From Actinomycetes bacterium (GTDB lineage Bacteria; Actinomycetota; Aquicultoria; Aquicultorales; Aquicultoraceae), in contig JAJYQA010000009.1 of assembly GCA_021794835.1 (NCBI GenBank), positions 57,225-121,224 on the forward strand: a DNA stretch of 64,000 nucleotides. The letters run 5' to 3'. The stretch's first letter is position 1. Each line of letters starts with the position of its first letter. A model generated the notes under the pieces. That model searched no databases. It was not told where the DNA came from and saw nothing but the letters and a program-made list of their open reading frames with translations. The position numbers were made by a program, and so were the translations under genes. Of the stretch, positions 53,010 through 60,774 are shown one piece after another.

Positions 53010-54233
53010 CTACCATACTCTGTACTTGCCTTCGGCAAGGTCAGAAGTAAAAGTTAAGATATTTGCGAGCTCAAGGTCCATCACCTCACGCACAAGCGGG
53101 GCAACCTTATCAATTGAGACGCCCGGCTCTAGGATAACCTGCGCGGAGGCAATATTGGGCTCGTCGATTGGTTTCCCAATTTCACTACAAAGCCAGACGT
53201 AGATCTCTTGTATACCGCTGACAGCGTTATAAACCTCGTTTGCTATCCGGCGCGTAAGTATGGAGTAGATTTTCCCGACGTGGCTTACTGGGTTTTTGCC
53301 AGAGGCAGCTTCTGCCCCCATAGGCCGGTTTAGCGCAATTACTCCATTCGCACGGTTTCCTCTACCCACTTCCCCTGAGTCGGCATCCTCGGCAGATGTA
53401 CCGGTAACAGTTAGATAAATACCATCCATCCCCCGGCTGGAATCGTCAAGAGAATTTAGATCTATATAGATATTTTCTAGATTCTTGTGCCTCATGCCAA
53501 GCACGAATTCTTTTACGCACTCAAGTATTTCCTTTTTCTGTTTAAAGTAAGAATCTACACCATCAACAAAGCGGTCTATAAGCGGCATGGCAATAATTAA
53601 CTTTAGGTCCACGCCAGTTCGATACCCCATAACCTTGATGTCTTCCCCAGAGGCAGGAAACTGCTCTTTAAAACCAGTGCTATTTAAGTAATGTTCGATA
53701 TCTAAGACCATCTTCTCGGTTGGGGATAAGGGGGCGTACCCAACAGCGGCAGAGGTGTCGTTTGCAAGGGGGACAGCAGTCTCACGTATTAAGATATCGG
53801 CAAGCTCCGGTGAGCCGGGTTTTAACTCGACGTCAAATTCGATATCTTTATTGGGATCAACAAACCTTAGGTTATCCCCTATCCACTTCTTGGCCGTATT
53901 GACGGCGATTCTATCAACTGGCACGAGCTCGCCGTTAAGCTCAAACGTCGCCCTATCTCCTATGACAAGACGCATCGGCTCAATTACTGAACCGCCGCCA
54001 AACCTGTGCGCTACCTCACCTGCAACAAGCAAACCCTTGTCGGTATTGTGGTGTAGTACGCGGCCAAATCGGCTCAAGTACTCCCGGCTTAGCGCAACCG
54101 AGATCTCCTCCATAACAGCGTCACAGATCGAGTCGGGATGGCCAACGCCCTTTCGCTCAACTATCTCGATTTTATGCTCAAAAATAGGCTTTCCGGCAAG
54201 ACTCTCAACGAGGATGTTTTTTGTTTTTTTCAA
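53010..54233 (-). CDS. Archaeal-type methionine adenosyltransferase
   Basis: A 407-residue protein of the archaeal AdoMet synthetase family (PF01941), not of the bacterial MetK family. Visible parts are VERKGVGHPDSICDAVMEEI, RFGGGSVIEPMRLVIGDRAT, GYAPLSPTEKMVLDIEHYLN and GRGNRANGVIALNRPMGAEA. It makes S-adenosylmethionine from methionine and ATP. The TTG start follows TGGAGGTTTA. It is a single gene convergent with clpC. The cell contains many SAM-dependent enzymes, several in this window. Confidence 0.94.
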   Translation of the reverse strand: MKKTKNILVESLAGKPIFEHKIEIVERKGVGHPDSICDAVMEEISVALSREYLSRFGRVLHHNTDKGLLVAGEVAHRFGGGSVIEPMRLVIGDRATFELNGELVPVDRIAVNTAKKWIGDNLRFVDPNKDIEFDVELKPGSPELADILIRETAVPLANDTSAAVGYAPLSPTEKMVLDIEHYLNSTGFKEQFPASGEDIKVMGYRTGVDLKLIIAMPLIDRFVDGVDSYFKQKKEILECVKEFVLGMRHKNLENIYIDLNSLDDSSRGMDGIYLTVTGTSAEDADSGEVGRGNRANGVIALNRPMGAEAASGKNPVSHVGKIYSILTRRIANEVYNAVSGIQEIYVWLCSEIGKPIDEPNIASAQVILEPGVSIDKVAPLVREVMDLELANILTFTSDLAEGKYRVW

Positions 54234-54312
54234 TAAACCTCCAGGCTAGCTTATAGTTCAGCTATGTTTAGAAATAGATACCCATTAAGCTAGCCCGAAT
54301 AGTGTTAATCTC

Positions 54313-54726
54313 CTAGATTGAGCCCTGTTTTTTTCCCTCGTAAAAATCAATCCAATTAGTATTAATCCAATCCTTCGCGGCATAGTGCTTATCCCCTAGG
54401 CCCCTTCTAATCATTTCACGGGCCACTATGCCGCCGCGATGCGGATACTTGTACAACTGAGGCCGATCTGAACCAAAACCATGAACATAATGGGTCAGCT
54501 CATGCGCCATCACAGCCTCACAGACGAATTCAGGTATATCAAGCTCTTTAAAGAATCCATTTATCTTAATTTCGCTAATTGTGTTATTTACCAATCGGAT
54601 AGAGCCTAATCTAGTCCTACATCTTTTACTAAAATGAATAATGACCTTATCAGTTTTTGGAACATCCGGAAAATACTCCGACCATATTCCATCAAGCTTA
54701 TCCCTTAACCACTGGTCGTCTCGCAT
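54313..54726 (-). CDS. SprT-like zinc metalloprotease domain protein
   Basis: About 137 residues. MAHELTHYVHGFG is a HExxH-type zinc motif, followed by HRGGIVAREMIRRGLG; the order matches SprT-like or M48-like small proteins. The start at 54726 (MRDDQWLR) has GCGGAGG upstream; earlier in-frame codons are possible. A conserved Cys and RxRLGSIR precede the metal site. The physiological target is unknown. It is 79 bases upstream of the methionine adenosyltransferase. Confidence 0.72.
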   Translation of the reverse strand: MRDDQWLRDKLDGIWSEYFPDVPKTDKVIIHFSKRCRTRLGSIRLVNNTISEIKINGFFKELDIPEFVCEAVMAHELTHYVHGFGSDRPQLYKYPHRGGIVAREMIRRGLGDKHYAAKDWINTNWIDFYEGKKQGSI

Positions 54727-54768
54727 CTTCATCCTCCGCTTATTGCCCAACAGAATTTGACTCAACAT

Positions 54769-55257
54769 AAGGTCCTACATTACAGCTAGCACAACAGTTT
54801 AGCTTCGAAATGGTAAGTTTTAATCACCCCTTCCAACATCCTAGCGAAAGGTAGACTTACATCAACTTGCATTAAGGGCGGATATTAGCCAGCCGCTAAA
54901 AATTAGCGTTGGATGGCCATAGTTTCTCCAATACAGTATAGAATGAACGAGATAATGGTGAAAATGCAACGGCAAGCGGTCTCTCTAAATGGCAATATCT
55001 GTTATTTTTCGTTAAGCCGTAAAATATTTTATGCGTTTTACCTCGACGAAAGTAGCGACTTCTTTCGCTGTCCATAAAAAATCAATTTTTATAAAAAATT
55101 TTTATAATGCAAAGCTGGTTTTCGCTTTTCACCAAAACGCATGGAGATAGAGCACAACTTTATCAAAATAATTTGTATTTAATATAAGTTAGTTTTGGTT
55201 GGTGTTTAACAGGGAACATTAGAGTTGGTTAAACCTTTCCAAGTTTAGATAGGAGGC
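54769..55257. other. 489-base gap without a gene, AT-rich near its right end
   Basis: Divergent genes lie on both sides, so both promoters should be here. The part 55070-55200 is AT-rich with runs such as ATTTTTATAAAAAATTTTT, and AGGAGG precedes the plus-strand gene. I see no RNA or coding gene. Confidence 0.5.
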
Positions 55258-55848
55258 ATGATGTCGGTATCTCAAGTAAAGCTCGGTGCAATATTCGTTG
55301 GTTGGATCATTTCGGTTTTCTTGCTGTTGGTAATAGTCATGGGTGTTGCTGCGGCTGTAGTGGCTCTCGGCACAAATGTACTATCCCTAACCCATAAAAT
55401 TAACGGACTTACATATTTTTCGCTTAATCTGGTCGTTTTTTTAGCGATTTTTATCTCCTTTTTTATAGGCGGATACGTTGCCGGACGTATGGCTGCTTTT
55501 GCCGGTGCACTTAACGGCGCCATGGTTGTCGTGACCAATGTCCTGGTTGAAATCCTTGCAATTGTCTTCGTGATTGTTTTTGACAACAAACTGGGTATCG
55601 GGATTGCTGATCCTTTTATAAAAACACTTTCCTCACTTGCGGTAGGCATAGTTGTCGCTACCGCCTTTGCCTTGACGGGAGGTGTCCTTGGAGGCAAATA
55701 TGGCGAAGGATATGTCAACCGCCTTGACCTTGCCCTAGGCATAACCAAGCCGACATCCACAATACCGCATGCACAACAAGAGGCGCCGTGGGAGACCAAA
55801 CAGGCCTCAGCAAATAAAGAAGCCGGTAAAGGTAAGAAAGCCAGCTAA
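55258..55848 (+). CDS. Four-helix membrane protein of unknown function
   Basis: A 196-residue membrane protein with about four hydrophobic helices (residues 9-40, 52-78, 83-105, 122-145); the second and third contain Gly-rich FIGGYVAGRMAAFAGALNGA. A 45-residue polar tail rich in Ala, Lys and Gln follows. I recognise no named family; it resembles TIGR04086-like or YIP-type small envelope proteins. AGGAGGC precedes the ATG-ATG start; the second ATG may be the true one. Confidence 0.65.
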   Translation: MMSVSQVKLGAIFVGWIISVFLLLVIVMGVAAAVVALGTNVLSLTHKINGLTYFSLNLVVFLAIFISFFIGGYVAGRMAAFAGALNGAMVVVTNVLVEILAIVFVIVFDNKLGIGIADPFIKTLSSLAVGIVVATAFALTGGVLGGKYGEGYVNRLDLALGITKPTSTIPHAQQEAPWETKQASANKEAGKGKKAS

Positions 55849-55972
55849 TATTTAGGGTCCAGGAGTCTAGTAATAACGCTTGCATAAACCAAGCCAGTTC
55901 CTTAGTATATTTATGGTAATCAGGTTTCTTAAAATCATTTATTGCTCTACAAAATGTTGAAGAAGGTGTGGT

Positions 55973-57253
55973 TTGGCTGAAATAAGAACTTTCAAGGGCG
56001 TATTTTATAACAAAGGCATCGTTGGTGATTTTTCTAATGTAGTTGCCCCTCCGTACGACGTAATAAGCGAACAAGATCAGAAGAACCTACAGGAAAAAAG
56101 CAAATACAACATTGTTCGGCTCATCCTGCCCCAAGGCTCAATAAACAATAAGTATATCCAGGCAAGCGCCCTTTATAACCAGTGGCTAAAGGATTGCATA
56201 TTGGTTAGAGATATAGAGCCGTCACTTTATATCTATGAGCAAGAGTACAACGTTAAGGGAAGACCAAGAAAAAGGATCGGCTTTATCGCACTTGCCAAGA
56301 TAGAGGATTTCTCAACAGGTAAAATCAAAGCCCATGAACGAACCTTAAAAGGCCCGAAGGCCGACCGGCTACGCCTCTTAAAGGCTTGTAAGACCAACTT
56401 TAGTCAGATATTTAGCCTATTCTCAGACCCTGAGCAAAAGGTGGATGAGGTTCTACGAAAGCATACAAAGGAGAGGCCGCGTATCAATATAAAAGTCGAC
56501 GGGGTCACCAACCGGTTATGGAGCCTAAACGATTCGGAAGCCGTAGAGACAATTACAGGGCTGATGCAAGACAAACCGCTTTTCATCGCCGACGGGCATC
56601 ACCGGTATGAGACGGCGATTAATCATAGAGACGAGATGAGACTTTTTACCGGAGACAACTCCGGAGAGGCACCTTTCGATTATACCATGATGATGTTTGT
56701 GAATATGGATGGTAAAGGTCTTACCGTCTTGCCCACACACCGGGTACTAAAGAATCTGCCCAAGATCAATCATGACAAGTTCCGGGAGAACCTCAAGCAT
56801 ATTTTTGAGATTAAGGAGTTCTCCTCAATAGACAAGACTATGGCCGAGCTAGCAAAAAACTCCGACTCGCACGCCATCGGGATGTATCTTGGAAACCGAA
56901 CTTACAGCCTGCTTAAGGTTAAGGATGAAAACGAAGTAGTTAAACTCCTTGACGGCAACCAGTCCAGGTCGTGGAAGCTCCTTGACGTAACCATTCTGCA
57001 TCAAGTCATTATTAATCGTGTACTTGGATTTGGAAGGACAAATATAGAGAGCAGCATTAAGTTTACCACCAATGGTAAAGAGGCAGTGCAACTAGTAACC
57101 AGCGGCGAATACCAGATGGCATTTTTCTTAAACCCAACCAAAATAAGTAGCGTTAGAGATATCGCCAATTTAGGCGAGGTAATGCCCCAGAAATCTACAT
57201 ACTTCTACCCGAAACTTCTCTCTGGGCTAGTGCTTAACAAGTTAGAGTGGTAA
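55973..57253 (+). CDS. DUF1015 family protein
   Basis: A 426-residue protein of the DUF1015 family, characterised by VAPPYDVISEQDQ at the start, ERTLKGPKADRLRLL in the middle and IADGHHRYETAINHRDEM with TMMMFVNMDGKGL further on. The HHRYETA segment suggests a nucleotide- or metal-dependent enzyme, but its reaction is unknown. Such genes are common in anaerobes. The start is TTG after AAGGTGTGG. Confidence 0.88.
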   Translation: MAEIRTFKGVFYNKGIVGDFSNVVAPPYDVISEQDQKNLQEKSKYNIVRLILPQGSINNKYIQASALYNQWLKDCILVRDIEPSLYIYEQEYNVKGRPRKRIGFIALAKIEDFSTGKIKAHERTLKGPKADRLRLLKACKTNFSQIFSLFSDPEQKVDEVLRKHTKERPRINIKVDGVTNRLWSLNDSEAVETITGLMQDKPLFIADGHHRYETAINHRDEMRLFTGDNSGEAPFDYTMMMFVNMDGKGLTVLPTHRVLKNLPKINHDKFRENLKHIFEIKEFSSIDKTMAELAKNSDSHAIGMYLGNRTYSLLKVKDENEVVKLLDGNQSRSWKLLDVTILHQVIINRVLGFGRTNIESSIKFTTNGKEAVQLVTSGEYQMAFFLNPTKISSVRDIANLGEVMPQKSTYFYPKLLSGLVLNKLEW

Positions 57254-57286
57254 AGAAGATTAAAAGGTGAAAAGAATCCATGAACG

Positions 57287-57311
57287 AAAAAGCCCCTTTG
57301 AGGGGCTTTTT
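57287..57311. terminator. Bidirectional terminator between DUF1015 and the selenoprotein operon
   Basis: AAAAAGCCCC-TTTGA-GGGGCTTTTT works in both directions. It follows the DUF1015 stop on the plus strand and overlaps the stop of the minus-strand gene by two bases. Confidence 0.9.
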
Positions 57312-57639
57312 ACTGCTCTTCTTTCTTAAATATCTGGTCAAGCCTTCTTACAATATCGTAGTAAGAGATATATCCTGCAGCTATTGCCTCGCCGTTTATA
57401 AACGTCAGCGGGAACGGCAAGTTATGAGTCTCGACTAAATTTTTAACATCAGGATGGATATCATCATCGCCGACATCAAAATAGTTGATGTTAACGGCAT
57501 CGCCATAATCGGCTTTTAATGGCTCGATAACCATCCAGTTTATCTCAGCCTGAGATAAACCATATGAGCCTCATCCAAAACCGCATGAGCTACCCTCATT
57601 AAATATATCAATCCTTACGGGTCTTGCAGCTACCCCCAA
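57310..57639 (-). CDS. Thiol-redox protein with in-frame UGA, candidate selenoprotein (CxxxU)
   Basis: A TTG start at 57639 after AGGAGGGG gives GVAARPVRIDIFNEGSSC and then GFG-TGA-GSYGLSQAEINW; the UGA is codon 23 at 57571-57573. Beyond it the frame runs to the stop at 57310 with VEPLKADYGDAVNINYFDVG and PFPLTFINGEAIAAGYISYY, which resembles YuzD-type thioredoxin-fold proteins with their redox CxxC near the start. Here C19 and U23 form CxxxU. A perfect stem-loop after the UGA fits a bacterial SECIS. Total 109 residues including Sec. It is the last gene of the ferredoxin operon, 11 bases after the coiled-coil gene. Confidence 0.78.
57538..57560 (-). promoter_or_regulatory. Bacterial SECIS candidate
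   Basis: Eleven bases after the UGA, GTTTATCTC and GAGATAAAC form a perfect 9-base stem around the loop AGGCT. Loop bases are 20-24 nucleotides from the UGA and include two G, as in the SelB-binding element of formate dehydrogenase mRNA (loop AGGUCU). The stem lies in coding sequence, as bacterial SECIS elements do. Confidence 0.72.
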
Positions 57640-57650
57640 ATTTACCCCTC

Positions 57651-57890
57651 CTAGGACTGTAGAGCCTCTTTTACGTAGCCGATCTTTTTCTCAAGATTTG
57701 AAATCTCGCGATCAAATGAATTTCGGTAGGCTTCAATTTTTCCAACGTTGATATGAACACCAGTCTGGCCAAGTATTAGTCTTCTCTCAATTTGGATATC
57801 TTCAAGACTCTCTTCAAGCAACTCGAGCTCCTCTTTAAGTTCATCCTTGTCCATGGTTTTAATCTTATCAAGGTAATCATCCATGTCCAT
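57651..57890 (-). CDS. Small coiled-coil protein
   Basis: A 79-residue helical protein, mostly one coiled coil (KDELKEELELLEESLEDIQ; FDREISNLEKKIGYVKEAL) with a short turn GQTGVHINVG between. The start at 57890 (MDMDDYL) has GGAGGGATCGAG upstream; the frame is open further but overlaps the ferredoxin. No family is recognised. It lies between the ferredoxin and the candidate selenoprotein, so it may be their partner. Confidence 0.65.
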   Translation of the reverse strand: MDMDDYLDKIKTMDKDELKEELELLEESLEDIQIERRLILGQTGVHINVGKIEAYRNSFDREISNLEKKIGYVKEALQS

Positions 57891-57901
57891 CTCGATCCCT
57901 C

Positions 57902-58135
57902 CTACCGCATACTTATCGCGCCGGTTGGGCACATTTTGATACAAACGCCGCAACCCACGCATAGATCCTCATTAACTGAATATGACGGCCTTGGTCCAAA
58001 AAACGCAAAAAGTGGTTCTACCTGCATTTCGTTATCGATCGCCCTAGTTGGGCATACCCTTCTAGCCGGGCATGCAGGTGAGCGGTCGCATCTATTTTTA
58101 TCGATTTCTGCTTTTTTCGTTGTTTGCCTTGGCAT
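57902..58135 (-). CDS. Small ferredoxin with one standard and one unusual cysteine cluster
   Basis: A 77-residue protein. The C-terminal LCVGCGVCIKMCPTGAI is a standard 4Fe-4S motif. The N-terminal CDRSPACPARRVCPTRAI has three cysteines spaced CxxxxxCxxxxxCP, unlike CxxCxxC, so it may hold an atypical cluster or pair with the fourth distant Cys. It carries electrons at low potential. It is first in the operon with the coiled-coil protein and the candidate selenoprotein, behind a CsoR-type operator. Confidence 0.85.
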   Translation of the reverse strand: MPRQTTKKAEIDKNRCDRSPACPARRVCPTRAIDNEMQVEPLFAFFGPRPSYSVNEDLCVGCGVCIKMCPTGAISMR

Positions 58136-58160
58136 TTAAACCCCCGGCATCTTTCGTATT

Positions 58161-58198
58161 ATACCCCCTAGGGTATCCAATTAAACACAATTTGTCAA
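58161..58198 (-). promoter_or_regulatory. Ferredoxin operon promoter with CsoR/CstR-type operator
   Basis: On the minus strand TTGACA (58193-58198) is followed 16 bases later by the palindrome ATACCC-CCTA-GGGTAT (plus-strand reading, 58161-58176), 26 bases before the ferredoxin start. The palindrome covers where the -10 box must lie. It matches the trxA operator at 24851-24869 in its ATACCC/GGGTAT arms. Confidence 0.75.
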
Positions 58199-58335
58199 GC
58201 GTTAGCTTATTATCTACGTGAATCTTACGCAAAGACGCAAGCAGGAAAGACTATACCCCATGCGGACTTCCATAAATATGTTGCGTATTAGTTTAGAAAA
58301 CACAAATTGAAAAATGCTTAGTAGCCAATGTTTTG

Positions 58336-58638
58336 TTAGCCCTTTCTCCTAAATGTTGCTTCGATTATAAGTACGATCAGGAGTAAAAGCAATATGGCTA
58401 CAAAAAAAAGGGTTGTTACATTTACTTCTAGGTATAGGAGCAAGAAATATATGCCCAGCATTAACCCAACAACCGCATAGCCTAAATTTGCAACCAATCC
58501 TATGAGAAAGAAATGCTTGTCACCACTAAAAATATTTTTACGTGCGCTATACGCTTTAAATCCGTATCTGACCCTTATCGCTACAATTACTAGGGATATT
58601 ATAGATAGCCCCAGCTCAATCTCTTTAGTTAACTTCAT
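58336..58638 (-). CDS. Small membrane protein with three helices
   Basis: About 100 residues. Hydrophobic segments GLSIISLVIVAIRVRYGF, a central pair (LVANLGYAVVGLMLGIYFLL) and VAILLLLLIVLIIEATF span the membrane. The start at 58638 (MKLTKEI) has GGGGAACAG upstream; the first ATG 13 codons earlier has no clear site. It is not recognised. It lies 100 bases downstream of AmrS on the same strand but between two noncoding regions. Confidence 0.6.
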   Translation of the reverse strand: MKLTKEIELGLSIISLVIVAIRVRYGFKAYSARKNIFSGDKHFFLIGLVANLGYAVVGLMLGIYFLLLYLEVNVTTLFFVAILLLLLIVLIIEATFRRKG

Positions 58639-58786
58639 CTGTTCCCCATAACTGTTTTTTACTGGACTATCTATCAAACTTCGCCTAAGTGTTTAGATTT
58701 CTCCCAACCTGGACGTAGTCTGGTAATAGATACACCAGATATAGCATTTATTAAACCTAAAACTTCCTATCCTTAGCCTAACGCTC

Positions 58787-59686
58787 TTAGACATTGCCGA
58801 GATAGACATAATCCAACTTCTCTCTTGCGATATTTTCCGCCAGGCGAAGTGTCTCAGTTGGCGTAGGTATGGTTGTCATCCTGTAGGATGGAAAATAGCG
58901 CGAGAAATGAAGTGGCGTATCCTTGCCTAGCGAGTTGGCAATCCAGTCGACCAGCTTCTCAAAATCCTCCTTGGTGTCGTTTAACCCTGGGACGATAAGA
59001 TTTGTTATCTCGATATGGCAGTGCTGTTTCGCCAGCTCGGCCGCCTTTAGAACTGGCCTTAGATGCCCGCCGAGCTTCCGGTAGAAAGACTCGCTAAATC
59101 CTTTCACATCGATATTCATTGCATCAACGTATGGGAGAACCTCGCGAAGCGGCTCCTCAAGCACATAGCCGTTTGTAACTATTACATTATGCATGCCAGC
59201 TTCCTTAGCCAACATCGCGGTATCTTTGACATACTCATATACTGTAAATGGCTCATTGTATGTATATGCGACGCCGATGTTTTTGCTCGGGATATACCTC
59301 TTTGCAATCTCGACAACCTGCTCTGAAGATAGCGTCTGTGTGAATTGCTCCAGCGCATCCCCAACTGAAGTGCCCGAAAAGCTGTCTTTGGGCTGAGCTA
59401 TGCTCCAGTTTTGGCACCATGGACAGCTAAGGTTACACCCAATCCCCCCAATTGAAAAAATGGTGGAACCGGGGTAGAAGTGATAAAGCGGCTTCTTCTC
59501 GATAGGGTCAAGATGGGCAGAACTTACACGTCCGTACTCCATAGCGTAGAGCTTGCCATCGATATTTTTGCGGATAAAGCAGTCGCCCGACTCGCCCCGC
59601 CCGATCAAGCAGAGCTGTGGGCAGAGCCGGCATCTAACTTTATCGTTATCCTTCTTTTCGTAAAACAATGCTTCTTTCATAGTCAC
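58787..59686 (-). CDS. AmmeMemoRadiSam-type radical SAM protein, C-terminally short
   Basis: A 299-residue radical SAM enzyme of the AmrS family: GGIGCNLSCPWCQNWSIAQ has the CxxxCxxC motif, and DYVYLGNV is the usual late block. The N-terminal RCRLCPQLCLIGRGESGDC has further cysteines. In the family, YVYxGNV is normally followed by about 40 residues with two CxxC pairs (NTYCP...CxxCG); here a stop comes directly after GNV. Whether this is a natural short form or a truncation cannot be told. The AmmeMemo partners are absent. Confidence 0.83.
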   Translation of the reverse strand: MTMKEALFYEKKDNDKVRCRLCPQLCLIGRGESGDCFIRKNIDGKLYAMEYGRVSSAHLDPIEKKPLYHFYPGSTIFSIGGIGCNLSCPWCQNWSIAQPKDSFSGTSVGDALEQFTQTLSSEQVVEIAKRYIPSKNIGVAYTYNEPFTVYEYVKDTAMLAKEAGMHNVIVTNGYVLEEPLREVLPYVDAMNIDVKGFSESFYRKLGGHLRPVLKAAELAKQHCHIEITNLIVPGLNDTKEDFEKLVDWIANSLGKDTPLHFSRYFPSYRMTTIPTPTETLRLAENIAREKLDYVYLGNV

Positions 59687-59877
59687 ATCACTGCAGTAAT
59701 TGTAAGTTTAAAACCCCCAAAGCGCAAAGTGTAAGCAAAACGGCGAACTGGTTAGATTCCTCCCCCTTTGATGGGAGATTAGCCTGCGGTGTAAATCTTC
59801 TGGCTCCTTAAAACTAGTTTGCCGTCCTGCAAGCGTGGAAATAAAAAGTTGGGAGTTTATCCAAAAGGGGGTTAGCT

Positions 59878-60057
59878 ATGAAAGTTGCCGGAGGGAAAAT
59901 GAAGGTCCTCCCCGAGGAGGCAATAGGTAAAGGGAAAAAATTTCTTGACGAGCAATTGGACAGATTAAGAGCGACTATTCGCGGGTATCCATCCGAGTCT
60001 CTACTCGCGGCATTCGGAAGTGGTCTAGTGCTTGGTTTTTTAGTTAGGAGGCTTTAG
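59878..60057 (+). CDS. 59-residue membrane-associated small protein (DUF883/ElaB-like tail)
   Basis: A gene of 59 codons: MKVAGGKMKVLPEEAIGKG, then LDEQLDRLRATIRGYPSE and a Gly-rich hydrophobic end SLLAAFGSGLVLGFLVRRL. The end resembles the glycine-zipper membrane anchor of ElaB/YqjD-like proteins. ATG at 59878 follows GGGGGTTAGCT. It is five bases before the next gene, so it belongs to a three-gene operon. Confidence 0.72.
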   Translation: MKVAGGKMKVLPEEAIGKGKKFLDEQLDRLRATIRGYPSESLLAAFGSGLVLGFLVRRL

Positions 60058-60061
60058 TAAC

Positions 60062-60493
60062 ATGGCAAATGCTGCACCAACGCCGCCACCCAAGGAAAGA
60101 CCGGTTGAAGCAAAATCAACAATAGAGCTAATCCGCCAGATAATACAGGAAAGCAGCGATCTTATCCAGCAGGAATTCCAGCTTTTAAGGAAAGAAGTAA
60201 GCAACGCTTTGGGCCAAGCAGGCATTGCATCCGGAAAGCTTATGGCCGGGGCAGTTATTGCTGTACTTGCGGTAGGATTTTTGGGGTATAGCCTAATAGT
60301 ATTACTGTCTGGATTTATAACACCGTGGGTTTCTGCGTTAATCGTCGGCCTTGTTTTCTTGCTGGTAGGAGGTCTTCTCATCTTATCATCGATTAACAAC
60401 TTTAGGAGTATAAACGTGGCTCCTAAAACAGTAGAGACGTTAAAGGAGGACGCTGAATGGCTGAGCCACCCGACCAAACCAGAAGGGAGATAG
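60062..60493 (+). CDS. Phage-holin-3_6-like (DUF1469) membrane protein
   Basis: A 143-residue protein with an N-terminal helix ELIRQIIQESSDLIQQEFQL and two hydrophobic helices (LMAGAVIAVLAVGFLGYSLI; SALIVGLVFLLVGGLLILSS), the arrangement of the Phage_holin_3_6/DUF1469 family. The name reflects similarity only; it is not a phage gene. It starts ATG after TTAGGAGG and overlaps the next gene by 37 bases. Such trios occur in Actinomycetota and Chloroflexota. Confidence 0.82.
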   Translation: MANAAPTPPPKERPVEAKSTIELIRQIIQESSDLIQQEFQLLRKEVSNALGQAGIASGKLMAGAVIAVLAVGFLGYSLIVLLSGFITPWVSALIVGLVFLLVGGLLILSSINNFRSINVAPKTVETLKEDAEWLSHPTKPEGR

Positions 60494-60774
60494 AAGAGAC
60501 GCGCCAGAGAATAGCGCAAGCAGCAGAGGAGCTTGAAGGACGTATTGAGAGGACAACCAACTGGCGGAAACTAGTGGCCGATTACCCAATTGAGAGCGTG
60601 GCTGTTGTCACAGCCGCCGGATTCGTTGTAAGCGCGCTAATTTTGCCGGGAATCATAGCTACAATTCGTAAATCGGTAAGTGGACAACGTGGCAGAGGCC
60701 TGCTCAATTGGATAAGGCCAATCGTCGTCCCGGTAGTTACCGCAAGAATAATCGATTATATGCGCAATAGGTAA
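60457..60774 (+). CDS. DUF3618-like membrane-anchored protein
   Basis: A 105-residue protein of DUF3618 type. The N-terminus TRREIEETRQRIAQAAEELE is the recognisable part, followed by WRKLVADYPIESVAVVTAAG with one hydrophobic segment (FVVSALILPGIIATI) and a basic tail. ATG follows GGAGGACGC. The start lies inside the end of the previous gene, which suggests coupled translation. The function is unknown, probably envelope stress-related. Confidence 0.82.
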   Translation: MAEPPDQTRREIEETRQRIAQAAEELEGRIERTTNWRKLVADYPIESVAVVTAAGFVVSALILPGIIATIRKSVSGQRGRGLLNWIRPIVVPVVTARIIDYMRNR

